Positions 23,631 through 31,785 of a stretch of DNA of 64,000 bases are shown here, piece after piece. Location of the stretch: contig JADJKB010000003.1 of the NCBI GenBank assembly GCA_016706225.1, positions 186,001-250,000 of the forward strand, given 5' to 3'. This DNA comes from Myxococcales bacterium (GTDB lineage: Bacteria > Myxococcota_A > Polyangia > Polyangiales > Polyangiaceae). The stretch's first letter is position 1. Each line of letters opens with the position of its first letter. The notes below the pieces were generated by a model that saw only the letters and a list, made by a program, of their open reading frames with translations, searched no databases and was not told the DNA's origin. The translations under genes were made by a program, and so were the position numbers.

Positions 23631-25633
23631 CAGCTGACTCCGAGATCGACCTCGAGCGCCGACAGGAGCAGTGCCGTGCTCCAGCTCTGCGCCGGGCAGC
23701 CGCGCCAACGGTGAGGCTCCTCGCCATCGGCGATCTGCATGACGTGCCCTAGCACCGAGCCGCCGACGACGGCCGCCTCGATCCGACGCGTGAGGTCTTG
23801 CCTCACCTCTTCGTCACCCGGGTTTTGCGCCCGCACGGCCCGCGCGAAGAAACCCAGCAAGAAGGGCCACACACAACCCTGGTGCAGAGCGCGCTCCCGT
23901 TCGTCGATGCTGCCCTCGTAATGACCCACGAAGGCGGGGTCAGCCGGCGAGAGCGTGCGAATACCCCGGGGGGTCAAGAGCTCGTTCTTGACCCGGGTCA
24001 AGATGGCGTTGACCTGCCACGCCTCGAACAATTCCGGCGCGAGGGCCAGCGCGATCAATGCGTTGGGGCGCACGCTGGCATCCGCCCAAGCGTCTGCGGT
24101 GGCCCGCTCGATGCTCAAACAATCGAACGGGTAGTCGGTCTCGATGCACCAGAAGCGCTGTGCCGTAGTTCGCCTCACGGCCTCGGCGCAGGCCTCGGCC
24201 GCGTCCGCGACTGACGGGTGACCGTATTGGCGTGCGCAAGCCGCGAGCGTCGTCGACGCAACGAACCAGAGCGCTTGATGTTCGATGGCCAGGCCGTTGC
24301 GCGGAGTGACCGGCACACCTTCCGCGCGGGCATCCATCCAGGTCCCGGGCTGCGGTTCCGTGGTCGTGAAGAAGCCGTCGTCACTGACCCATGCATGACG
24401 TTTCAGCCGCTTGCCGCGCAAGCGAACGAAGGCGCGGACGAGGCGTGGATAGAGCTCTCCTCGTACCCACGGGTCGTGCAACCCGAGCTCCTTGATTAGA
24501 GCGCGAGCCGCCTCGAACAACCACAAAGTCGCGTCTGGCGAAGGCACTCGAGCCTTGGCGGCGACACCGGGCAACTCCGTTGGCAAGAGCCCTCCGCGAA
24601 GGAGACGCGTTGCGAGGGAGAGGGACGCCTTGGCCTCGTCGATTCGCCCACGTGCCAGGAAGAGGCCTGGGAATGCCAGAAGCCAATCCCGGAGAGGCGC
24701 GCCGAGCCATGGATATCCAGCTACCGCCGCCGGCTTTTCGCAGGCGTTACTCGTGAACGTGTCAGCGGCGAGCCACAGTCTGCGCAGCAGGGGTCGGCGT
24801 CGTTCACCCGGATCTCGCGCGAGCAGATACTCCCGAGTCTCTTGCATGATGCTCTCGGGAGTCGCGTCCAGTAGCCCACCAAGAGCCACCACGAGATACG
24901 CGGTCCCACCTGGCTCGAGCGCCAGCTTGAACGTCCCGGGCGTCCACATGTCCTCTTGGAAGTCGGCGTAGCGGCGCAAATCTTCGCCGTACTCGAAGCG
25001 GCGCCACCAATCGGGGGACCCCATGAAGACGCCACGATGTGCAAACGCGATCGGAGGCAGCGCCGAGACCGGTTGGACCTCCACCTCGTTCGGGCGCAAG
25101 GTCACCCGCTGTTTCATGCCCCCGTGCTCCCGCGACAGCTGCTCCAACGGGCGCAGCGGCATCAGCGGCATCAGCGAGACGAGCGCCGGCACCTGACCCT
25201 TCCAGTGGTAGCGAAGCACCAGGGCGTTCCGACCGCGGGCGAGCGCGAGCGTGCGCTCGAACTCGGCGTTGCCGAGCCGGTACGTCCAGCGTGGCAGGGG
25301 ATCTTGGGAGAAAGTCCGGAGATTTCTGTAGCCGAGGGTGGGCGCAACGCTGGGAAACTGGTGAGTCGAAAGCTTGTAGCTGCGCTCGCCGACGGTGACG
25401 CTGGTCTCGGCGTGGCTGAGGATCACCCAGCGACCGAGCGGCGGCTCGAGCGATGCAACGAGGAGCGCGTGGTGCCGCCGCGTGTGCATCAGCGCGAGGG
25501 TGCTCATGGAGTAGGCACCCGCGCCGTTGGTGTGCAGGAACTCTTGCTCCGCTCGCTCGAGCTCGCCGTCAATGGTGATGACCGGCCACGGACCGGTCCC
25601 GGCTCCGTTGCGCCGCGCTCCCGAAGGTGTCAT
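23630..25633 (-). CDS. Amylo-alpha-1,6-glucosidase (glycogen-debranching-like, GDE)
   Basis: 667-aa bacterial GDE-type protein. The N-terminal beta-domain begins ELERAEQEFLHTNGAGAYSM, matching the EWLxTNGxGGYA signature, with RRHHALLVAS. The C-terminal (alpha/alpha)6 glucosidase domain has YPWLGAPLRDWLLAFPGLFL (family: FPWFGxWGRDTxI), PDATLWLFEA, ARAEGVPVTPRNG and HQGCVWPFLLGFF. The catalytic Asp of the WGRDT motif is in a changed context (APLRDW), so activity needs testing. The expected role is hydrolysis of alpha-1,6 branches in glycogen. The start overlaps the aroE stop (ATGA), and its stop overlaps the histidine kinase start. Confidence 0.88.
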   Translation of the reverse strand: MTPSGARRNGAGTGPWPVITIDGELERAEQEFLHTNGAGAYSMSTLALMHTRRHHALLVASLEPPLGRWVILSHAETSVTVGERSYKLSTHQFPSVAPTLGYRNLRTFSQDPLPRWTYRLGNAEFERTLALARGRNALVLRYHWKGQVPALVSLMPLMPLRPLEQLSREHGGMKQRVTLRPNEVEVQPVSALPPIAFAHRGVFMGSPDWWRRFEYGEDLRRYADFQEDMWTPGTFKLALEPGGTAYLVVALGGLLDATPESIMQETREYLLARDPGERRRPLLRRLWLAADTFTSNACEKPAAVAGYPWLGAPLRDWLLAFPGLFLARGRIDEAKASLSLATRLLRGGLLPTELPGVAAKARVPSPDATLWLFEAARALIKELGLHDPWVRGELYPRLVRAFVRLRGKRLKRHAWVSDDGFFTTTEPQPGTWMDARAEGVPVTPRNGLAIEHQALWFVASTTLAACARQYGHPSVADAAEACAEAVRRTTAQRFWCIETDYPFDCLSIERATADAWADASVRPNALIALALAPELFEAWQVNAILTRVKNELLTPRGIRTLSPADPAFVGHYEGSIDERERALHQGCVWPFLLGFFARAVRAQNPGDEEVRQDLTRRIEAAVVGGSVLGHVMQIADGEEPHRWRGCPAQSWSTALLLSALEVDLGVS

Positions 25634-26517
25634 GGGCCGTCAGAGCCTCGAGCAGTCAACGCCGCGCGAGCCGCACGCGCCATTACCGAACGGGGCGGCT
25701 CGACGCCGAGCCAGATGCGAAATGCGAGCGCAGCTTGACCCACGAGCATGCCCAGGCCCCCGCTCGCGCCGAGCCCCCTCACCCGGGCAGCCTCCAGGAA
25801 CGGCGTCACGGCCGGGGTGTAGACCACGTCGTAGGCCAGCGCGGAAGTGGGAACGGCGTCCCACGGAATGATTGCCGACACATCCAGCCCGGGTGGGCCA
25901 CCCGTCATGCCAGCGCTCGTCGCCTGGATCAGCACGTCAGCCTGGGAAATTGCGTCGAACAGCAGCGATCTCGCGTGGGGGTTCACGGGCCACGGCAGGC
26001 GGCGCGCAGTCATTGCGCCGCTCGTGCGCGGCCACTCTCCCGACGCCGCCGGCGCATCGTCTTTGAAACGCCGCGCCACCACCGCGAGCTCGGTGATGCC
26101 GCCGAGCTCGCACGCCCGCACCGCCGCCCGGGCAGCGCCGCCCGCACCAAACACCACCGCCGAGGTCGCACCCGGCGCCAGGAGCCCGAGCTCCTCCGCC
26201 AGCGCCGACACATCGGTGTTGAACGCGGTGACCCGGCCATCTACGAGGGCGAGCACGTTGGCAGCCTCCGTCTCGCGCGCGGAGCCGTCGCTCTCGTCGG
26301 CCAGCTCGAGCGCGCGCTCTTTGTAAGGGACGGTCACGTTGGCGCCCGCGAGCTCACCGCTCCGGATGCGGTCGATCGCGCTAGCGAGCGCCGCAGCGTC
26401 CGGACAGTCCAAGAGCTCGTAGCTGTGCGAGAGGCCGAGAGCGCCATGGGCCGCAGCGTGGATGGCGGGGGACAACGAGTGGGTCACCGGATGGCCAAGC
26501 AGAACGAAGCGGCTCAT
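25630..26517 (-). CDS. aroE: Shikimate dehydrogenase (NADP+)
   Basis: 295 aa. Reduces 3-dehydroshikimate in the aromatic amino acid pathway. Substrate-binding motifs are HSLSPAIH at the N-terminus, ANVTVPYKERAL with the catalytic Lys, and FNTDV; the nucleotide-binding loop is VFGAGGAARAAV; the terminal GGLGMLVGQAALAF is typical. The ATG at 26517 starts right at the family N-terminus. It opens a tightly packed run, aroE > GDE-like > histidine kinase > response regulator. A TAGCCT box about 72 bases upstream could be its -10. Confidence 0.92.
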   Translation of the reverse strand: MSRFVLLGHPVTHSLSPAIHAAAHGALGLSHSYELLDCPDAAALASAIDRIRSGELAGANVTVPYKERALELADESDGSARETEAANVLALVDGRVTAFNTDVSALAEELGLLAPGATSAVVFGAGGAARAAVRACELGGITELAVVARRFKDDAPAASGEWPRTSGAMTARRLPWPVNPHARSLLFDAISQADVLIQATSAGMTGGPPGLDVSAIIPWDAVPTSALAYDVVYTPAVTPFLEAARVRGLGASGGLGMLVGQAALAFRIWLGVEPPRSVMARAARAALTARGSDGP

Positions 26518-26668
26518 CGGATCGCCCCGGGCGTGCGCCGCGGGCGGCCAGGTGGGTTGAAATCCAAGCGGGTCACGATCTACTCGCCCGAGGCTAGGCT
26601 CGCCGCGTCCAGGCTCCAAATCCGGAAATATGGCGGGTCCGCTCCGGCGCGCGAGGAGTGTGCGCTGC

Positions 26669-28015
26669 TCAGGCCGGCTCGCCAGTCTTCGTGGCCGTGA
26701 CCTGCGCCTCGATCTGGCCTGCGTGAACTCGCAGCGAAATCCCAGACCCCACCCGGACCTCCTCCGCGCTGCGGATCGCGCGTCCGTCTTCGGTCGTTGC
26801 GATGGCGTAGCCGCGCGCGAGCACCGCCAGAGGCGACAGTGCGTGCAGCCGCGCCACGAGCTCGCCCAAGGCCGTGCCAGACAGCGCGAGACGGGCTCGC
26901 GCCAGAGCGTCGAGCCGCGCGGCGAGCGGTGAGAGCTGCGCGTGGGCCCGAGCGAGCACGGCGCGCGGGTCCTCCGCGCTCAGCCGGCGATGTGTCTCTT
27001 CCAGCGCAGCACGGCAGCGGGCGATCCTCCGCGCTTCGATGCGTTCGAGTCGAGCCAAGAGCTCGTCGAGCCCCTGTTGTCGCGCGGCGATCACGAAGCG
27101 TGGGTCGCTGAGCCGCGCACGCATGCGATCGACTCGAGAGCGCTCTTCGAAGACTCGCGCCCGCATCGCACGCGCCAAGTTCCGGCGATTTCTGGAGAGC
27201 AGCTGGCGGCGTGCGGCCGCGTCCGGGATGACCAGCTCGGCGGCCACGGAGGGCGTCGCCGCGCGCACGTCCGCCGCCAGATCCGCCAGGGTTACGTCCG
27301 TCTCGTGACCGACGGCGCTGACCACGGGCACGACGGTTGCGGCGATGCGACGCACCACGCGCTCGTCGTTGAAGGCCATCAGATCCTCGGCGGAGCCGCC
27401 ACCGCGGCCGACGATCAACACGTCGAGACCGGGATAGCGCTCGGCGAGATTGATGGCAGCGACGATGCTATCGGGCGCTCCCTCCCCCTGCACCAGGGCC
27501 GGACACAACACCAGACGAGCTCCGCCGCGGCGAAACGCCACGGTGCGGATGTCGTGAAAGGCTGCGCCGACCGCGCTCGTCACCACACCCACCACCCTGG
27601 GCTCGGCGGGCAGCGCACGCTTCTTGTCCTCAGCGAAGAGCCCCTCCGCGAGCAGCCGCGCCTTGAGTTGTTCGAGGGCTTCGAGCAGCGCGCCCCGACC
27701 CGCTGGACGCAACGCCTCGGCCACGAGCTGCAGCCGTCCGCGCGGCGCCCAGAGCGTGGCACGACCGGAGAGCTGCACCCGCGCGCCATCGCTCAGGTGA
27801 CGGCGCGCGCGCTGCGCGTTCATGCGATACATCACGCAGTCGATCACGGCGTCCTCGCGCTCGTCCTTCAAGGTGAAGTAGGCGTGCCCACTCGGGGCCA
27901 GCTTGAGCGAAGCGATTTCGCCCTCCACCCACTCACGCCCGGTGACCGACTCCACCGCTCGCTTGAGTCGCCGGTCGAGCTCGGCGACACCGATTACGTC
28001 GTCCGGCAGGGGCAC
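26669..28015 (-). CDS. xseA: Exodeoxyribonuclease VII large subunit
   Basis: 448 aa, the usual size. Large subunit of the ssDNA-specific ExoVII. An N-terminal OB fold (VEGEIASLKLAPSGHAYFTLKD) is followed by the catalytic core: GVVTSAVGAAFHDI, LDVLIVGRGGGSAEDLMAFNDE and SAVGHETDVTLADLAADVRAATPSVAAEL. A long Arg/Ala-rich coiled-coil region follows. The small subunit gene xseB is not adjacent. GTG start at 28015, with TATAAA only 6 bases upstream on the same strand, so the transcript is probably leaderless. Confidence 0.95.
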   Translation of the reverse strand: MPLPDDVIGVAELDRRLKRAVESVTGREWVEGEIASLKLAPSGHAYFTLKDEREDAVIDCVMYRMNAQRARRHLSDGARVQLSGRATLWAPRGRLQLVAEALRPAGRGALLEALEQLKARLLAEGLFAEDKKRALPAEPRVVGVVTSAVGAAFHDIRTVAFRRGGARLVLCPALVQGEGAPDSIVAAINLAERYPGLDVLIVGRGGGSAEDLMAFNDERVVRRIAATVVPVVSAVGHETDVTLADLAADVRAATPSVAAELVIPDAAARRQLLSRNRRNLARAMRARVFEERSRVDRMRARLSDPRFVIAARQQGLDELLARLERIEARRIARCRAALEETHRRLSAEDPRAVLARAHAQLSPLAARLDALARARLALSGTALGELVARLHALSPLAVLARGYAIATTEDGRAIRSAEEVRVGSGISLRVHAGQIEAQVTATKTGEPA

Positions 28016-28021
28016 GCGGCG

Positions 28022-28027
28022 TTTATA
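28022..28027 (-). promoter_or_regulatory. -10 element of xseA, implying a leaderless transcript
   Basis: TATAAA on the minus strand ends 6 bases before the GTG of xseA, a distance that places +1 at or next to the start codon. No good -35 is visible. The box belongs to a recurring set of start-proximal boxes in the window. Confidence 0.45.
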
Positions 28028-28076
28028 GCTCGGATCCGCGCCGCCGAGTCCCTGCTATGTTGGCGGCACGAATCCC

Positions 28077-28223
28077 ATGTCGGCTTGGCTCTATCCGCTT
28101 GCTTGCGTCGTGCTCCCGGGCGTTTGGGGGGTCTTGATGTATTTTGCGTTCGGAGCGTTCGAGCGTCGGCGACGAACGAGCGTGAAGAAGGACGCCCTTC
28201 CTCCCATCGACTACTCGATCTGA
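28077..28223 (+). CDS. 48-aa single-pass membrane peptide coupled to TSUP permease
   Basis: Short gene missed by length cut-offs: ATG at 28077, TGA at 28221-28223. It encodes one hydrophobic helix (PLACVVLPGVWGVLMYFAFG), then a basic patch (ERRRRTSVKK), the usual positive-inside signal, and an acidic end. The stop overlaps the next ATG as TGATG, so translation is likely coupled to the permease. It could be a small regulatory or assembly subunit of the transporter. Third-position G/C and the overlap support reality; the family is unknown. Confidence 0.65.
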   Translation: MSAWLYPLACVVLPGVWGVLMYFAFGAFERRRRTSVKKDALPPIDYSI

Positions 28224-29113
28224 TGCTCGTCGCCGGACAAGAGGTGAGCCTGCTGGCGTTGATCGCGCTCGGCGTGTTCGTCGGCTTCGTGGCCGGGCTG
28301 TTCGGTATTGGAGGCGGCTTCATCCTCACGCCGCTGTTGTCGGTCGTGCTCGACGTGCCGCTGCCCATCGCCATCGGCAGCGGGCTCTGCCAGATGGTCG
28401 GTACGGCCACCGTCGCACTGCTCAAACATCGCAAGTTGCGCCAAGGCGAAGTGCGCTTCGACTTCCTGATGCTGGGCGGCGCACTGCTCGGTGTGTCCGC
28501 CGGCGCCAGGAGCGTCAAGTACCTGGAGACCACCGGTAGCGTCCAGATCGGCGGCGGCACCATCCCGACTTCGATGCTGGTCCTCTACGGGGGATACATC
28601 TTGTTCCTGATCGGCTCGGCGGTGAGCCTGGTACGGCGTTCGAGCGGCGACGTGGATACGCTGGCATATGTACGCCGGGGTCCGCTCGCGAACATCCAGC
28701 TCCCTCCGTACGTCGACTTCCCCACGCTGCCACTGACGCGTGTCTCAGCGCCCGTCGTCGCGTACATCGGGCTGGCTTTGGGGTATCTCAGCGGCCTCTT
28801 GGGTGTCGGCGGCGGCATCGCGCTGATCCCGACCCTGCTCTACGGCTTCGGATTCCCGATTCGACAAGCCGCCGGCACCGGCATCCTGGTACTCGTCGTC
28901 ACCGCGGTCAGCGGGACCCTGGCACACGCGGCCAACGGCTACGTTCACCTGCCGATGTCGCTCACTCTGCTGGCGGGAGCCAGCATCAGCGCGCAGTTCG
29001 GGGCCCTGGCCACGAGCCGATTGAGCGCGGGAGTGTTACGCCGCGGGCTCGCGAGCCTGATCCTGCTCACACTCGTGGCCTTGGTCTGGTCGCTCGCGCG
29101 GCGCGTCGTGTAG
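28223..29113 (+). CDS. TauE/SafE (TSUP) family permease
   Basis: 296 aa, 8 predicted transmembrane helices in two repeats. Each half starts with the family motif: GFVAGLFGIGGGFILTPLL (about residues 16-34) and GYLSGLLGVGGGIALIPTLL (about 190-209). TSUP proteins move sulfite, sulfoacetate, taurine-related anions or other organosulfur compounds across the inner membrane. The TSUP gene is followed after 13 bases by cysteine synthase, which favours a sulfur-related substrate. The start at 28223 is fixed by the TGATG junction. A much longer in-frame extension to 26942 is antisense to xseA and is rejected. Confidence 0.9.
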   Translation: MLVAGQEVSLLALIALGVFVGFVAGLFGIGGGFILTPLLSVVLDVPLPIAIGSGLCQMVGTATVALLKHRKLRQGEVRFDFLMLGGALLGVSAGARSVKYLETTGSVQIGGGTIPTSMLVLYGGYILFLIGSAVSLVRRSSGDVDTLAYVRRGPLANIQLPPYVDFPTLPLTRVSAPVVAYIGLALGYLSGLLGVGGGIALIPTLLYGFGFPIRQAAGTGILVLVVTAVSGTLAHAANGYVHLPMSLTLLAGASISAQFGALATSRLSAGVLRRGLASLILLTLVALVWSLARRVV

Positions 29114-29126
29114 GGTCTCGAACATC

Positions 29127-30056
29127 TTGGCGGCCTTCTCCAGCATCGCAGACGTGATCGGAAACACCCCTTTGGTGTTGCTCGCGCGGCTCTCCGAAGA
29201 GCTCGGCATCTCGCTGCACGCCAAGGTCGAAGGCGTGAACCCGGCGGGCAGCGTCAAAGATCGCATCGCCCGCGCGATGGTCGACGACGCCGAGGAGCGG
29301 GGACTGCTTCGCCCGGGCGCGACGCTGATCGAGCCCACCAGCGGCAACACCGGCATTGCCTTGGCGATGATCGCCGCGGTCCGCGGGTATCGGCTGATCC
29401 TCACCATGCCCGAGGCCATGAGCCGCGAGCGGGTCCAGCTGCTTCGAGCCTTCGGCGCCGAGGTCGTGCTGACGGCCGGCACACTGATGAAAAAGGCGGT
29501 GGAGCAGGCCGAGCTGCTCGGCGCCACTACGCCGGGGGCCGTGATGCTGCGGCAGTTCGAGAACCCGGCGAATCCGCGCGTGCACGAGCAGACCACCGCC
29601 GAGGAGATCTGGCGGGACAGCGCTGGAAAGATCGACGTGTTCGTCGCTGGCATCGGCACCGGCGGGACCATCAGCGGGGTGGGTCGTGTGCTCAAGACGC
29701 GCAGCCCCTCGACCCACATCGTCGGCGTGGAACCGGCCGGGGCTGCAGTGCTCTCCGGGCAGGAGCCGGTCGGTCACCATATCCAGGGCATCGGCGCGGG
29801 CTTCGTGCCCAAGGTGTTGGACCGAAGTGTGATCGACGAGGTGCTCGCCGTCAGCGAGGACGCGGCACTCGACGCCGCCCGGCGCCTCGCGCGAAGAGAT
29901 GGCGTGCTCTCGGGCTTCAGCGCAGGCGCGGCGATGAGCGCGGTGTTCGTGCTCGCGGCCCGACCCGAGTTCCGCGGCAAGAGCTTCGTGGTCGTCCTGC
30001 CCGATACCGGCGAGCGCTACGTCTCGACCGCGCTGTTCGAACGGGTCTCGGGCTGA
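29127..30056 (+). CDS. cysK: Cysteine synthase (O-acetylserine sulfhydrylase)
   Basis: 309-aa PLP enzyme that makes cysteine from O-acetylserine and sulfide. Motifs: IADVIGNTPLVLL, the PLP lysine in NPAGSVKDRIA, the substrate loop PTSGNTGIALAM, and the glycine loop GTGGTISGVGR. The PTSGNTG form and the closing region (GFSAGAAMSAV, VVVLPDTGERY) fit CysK better than CysM or cystathionine beta-synthase, and there is no CBS domain. TTG start at 29127, with AGGG about 11 bases upstream. It probably shares a transcript with the TSUP permease. The last 40 bases overlap the convergent patatin gene. Confidence 0.92.
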   Translation: MAAFSSIADVIGNTPLVLLARLSEELGISLHAKVEGVNPAGSVKDRIARAMVDDAEERGLLRPGATLIEPTSGNTGIALAMIAAVRGYRLILTMPEAMSRERVQLLRAFGAEVVLTAGTLMKKAVEQAELLGATTPGAVMLRQFENPANPRVHEQTTAEEIWRDSAGKIDVFVAGIGTGGTISGVGRVLKTRSPSTHIVGVEPAGAAVLSGQEPVGHHIQGIGAGFVPKVLDRSVIDEVLAVSEDAALDAARRLARRDGVLSGFSAGAAMSAVFVLAARPEFRGKSFVVVLPDTGERYVSTALFERVSG

Positions 30057-31747
30057 GGGGATTGCGGTCGTGCTGCTTCGTCGAACGCGAGCGGCGGCAA
30101 GTTGAGCTCGACGCGGCCGTCGGGGAAGAAGTCCGAGAACTGCGGCTCGACCCGCTGCTCCAGGCGCTCTGCCACCGCCTGGGCCCGCTCGAGCGCGAGC
30201 CGGATCCCGTGCACCGCGAGATCTCCCTCCAGCCGCGGCACCAGCCGCTTGACCCGCTCGAAGGTGGAGAGATAAGCGCCGCGCCAGATGGCGAGATATG
30301 GCCGGTGGTCCATCGGATTCATGCTGAGCAGCCGACGCACGCGGTTGGAGGGCAGGAAGGTGTACGTGCTCACTTCGGGATGTTTGCGCAGGACCCACTC
30401 CCGCGTGTTCTCGAAGCGGGTGTAGGACATGGAGCGGATGTCCTGGTCGATGTTGTACAGAATGCCGCGTCGGTTCGCGGCACCAGCCAGCTGTGAGACA
30501 TAAGGCACGAAGGGGTCGAGGATGAACACCAGGTCCGCACCGCGTGCGATGGCCTCGACGAAGTTGCTGGTGCGGGTCACGGCGCCGTCTTCGTAGAAAC
30601 GCGACTCGATCTCCACGGCTGAAAAAGCTGGGTTGACGCTCACGGAGCCCTGGATGGCTTGGCTGATGGGGACATGGTCATGTCCCTCACTGCCAAACAT
30701 GAGGTGCCGGCGTGCGTCTTGGTCCGAGGCTCCGATGAAGAGCGGTTTCTTCAGCCGGCGAAAGTCATTGTCGACCCCAGGACGCGACAGGATCTCGCGC
30801 AGCGCGGCCTCGAAGCGGTCCGAGCGAAATGGCGCACCGATCAGCGAGGTGTAGTCCAAGATCAGATCGTTGAAGCTAGGTAACGTGCGGCGCCAGGCGA
30901 GCTCGTAGGCGGCGCGCCAGAAGATGTCGGTGGCCGCCGCCAAGCGTTGACCGAGGTCTCGGAAGTTCAGGTGTCCGAAGCGGAAGAGCTGTAGGTCGAT
31001 CGGCGGCAAGCGCCCGCCCGGATGCCCGGCGATCGACGCCATCAGTTCGTCGACGGAGTAGCCCGCGCTCATGATCCCGGTGACGACGGCGCCGGCGCTG
31101 ATGCCAAAATACATGTCCAGGTCGAGCACCCCCGGGGTCAGGCAGTCATCCAGGCACTTGAGCGCTCCCAGCTCGAAGAAGATCCCCGTGATTCCGCCGC
31201 CCGATGCAGCCAGGGCCGTCTTGCCCACCGCACGGTGCGTCGTGATGTCGACGATGGCGTCCAGGATTCGCCGAGGGAAGTCCGTATCGGCAGGCCGCTC
31301 GCGCAGGACGTGGCCGATCCCCCGACCGCCGAGCTCGGCGATCAGCCGGTCGGTGTCCTCGTCGTCACCGCGCACCAGCGCCACGATGCGGTGAAAGCCA
31401 TATCGCAGCTCGACATCGGGTGCGTGATCGAGGCGTGAGCAGAGCGCCCGCGCCCGCTCGACGCATGCCCTGGCGTCGTCCGCCGCGTCCGCGCGCAGGT
31501 CGAGCAAGAGCAGATTCACGTAACCGGCTGCCAGCCGCGCCTCGACGCCGCTCGCCGCAGTCTCCACCGAGAGCGCGAGGATGCTGCCAGCGTGCTCGAT
31601 GCGTGGCGGGTCATGGGAGACCACCTTCGCCGCGGCGGCCAGACGGGCAAAGCAGACCTGGGCGGGGCGCCCGGCTGCCGAATAGTAGACCACGCGCTTT
31701 TCCAAGGGCCTGATTGTGACCTCGGTAGGACGCGGCGAAACGCGCAA
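30017..31747 (-). CDS. Patatin-like phospholipase with N-terminal extension
   Basis: 576 aa. The patatin core (about residues 175-400) has the oxyanion loop ALAASGGGITGIFFELGA, the nucleophile Ser217 in GISAGAVVTG, and the dyad Asp387 in EDGAV, predicting a lipid acyl hydrolase. The first 160 residues are not part of the usual domain. They contain regularly spaced hydrophobic strands (LLLLDLRADAADDARACVE, YGFHRIVALVRGDDEDTDRL) that look like a degenerate receiver-like or Rossmann fold. There is no signal peptide, so it probably acts on the inner face of the membrane. It is divergent from the biotin carboxylase gene across a 38-base gap. Confidence 0.87.
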   Translation of the reverse strand: MRVSPRPTEVTIRPLEKRVVYYSAAGRPAQVCFARLAAAAKVVSHDPPRIEHAGSILALSVETAASGVEARLAAGYVNLLLLDLRADAADDARACVERARALCSRLDHAPDVELRYGFHRIVALVRGDDEDTDRLIAELGGRGIGHVLRERPADTDFPRRILDAIVDITTHRAVGKTALAASGGGITGIFFELGALKCLDDCLTPGVLDLDMYFGISAGAVVTGIMSAGYSVDELMASIAGHPGGRLPPIDLQLFRFGHLNFRDLGQRLAAATDIFWRAAYELAWRRTLPSFNDLILDYTSLIGAPFRSDRFEAALREILSRPGVDNDFRRLKKPLFIGASDQDARRHLMFGSEGHDHVPISQAIQGSVSVNPAFSAVEIESRFYEDGAVTRTSNFVEAIARGADLVFILDPFVPYVSQLAGAANRRGILYNIDQDIRSMSYTRFENTREWVLRKHPEVSTYTFLPSNRVRRLLSMNPMDHRPYLAIWRGAYLSTFERVKRLVPRLEGDLAVHGIRLALERAQAVAERLEQRVEPQFSDFFPDGRVELNLPPLAFDEAARPQSPQPETRSNSAVET

Positions 31748-31785
31748 CCTTTTCGTCCGCCCGTCTGTGTTATGGACGCGCCGTC

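Noticed and set aside
26942..28222. 427-codon N-terminal extension of the TSUP permease
   Set aside because: It is antisense to xseA and lacks membrane or domain features; the TGATG junction at 28223 fixes the real start.
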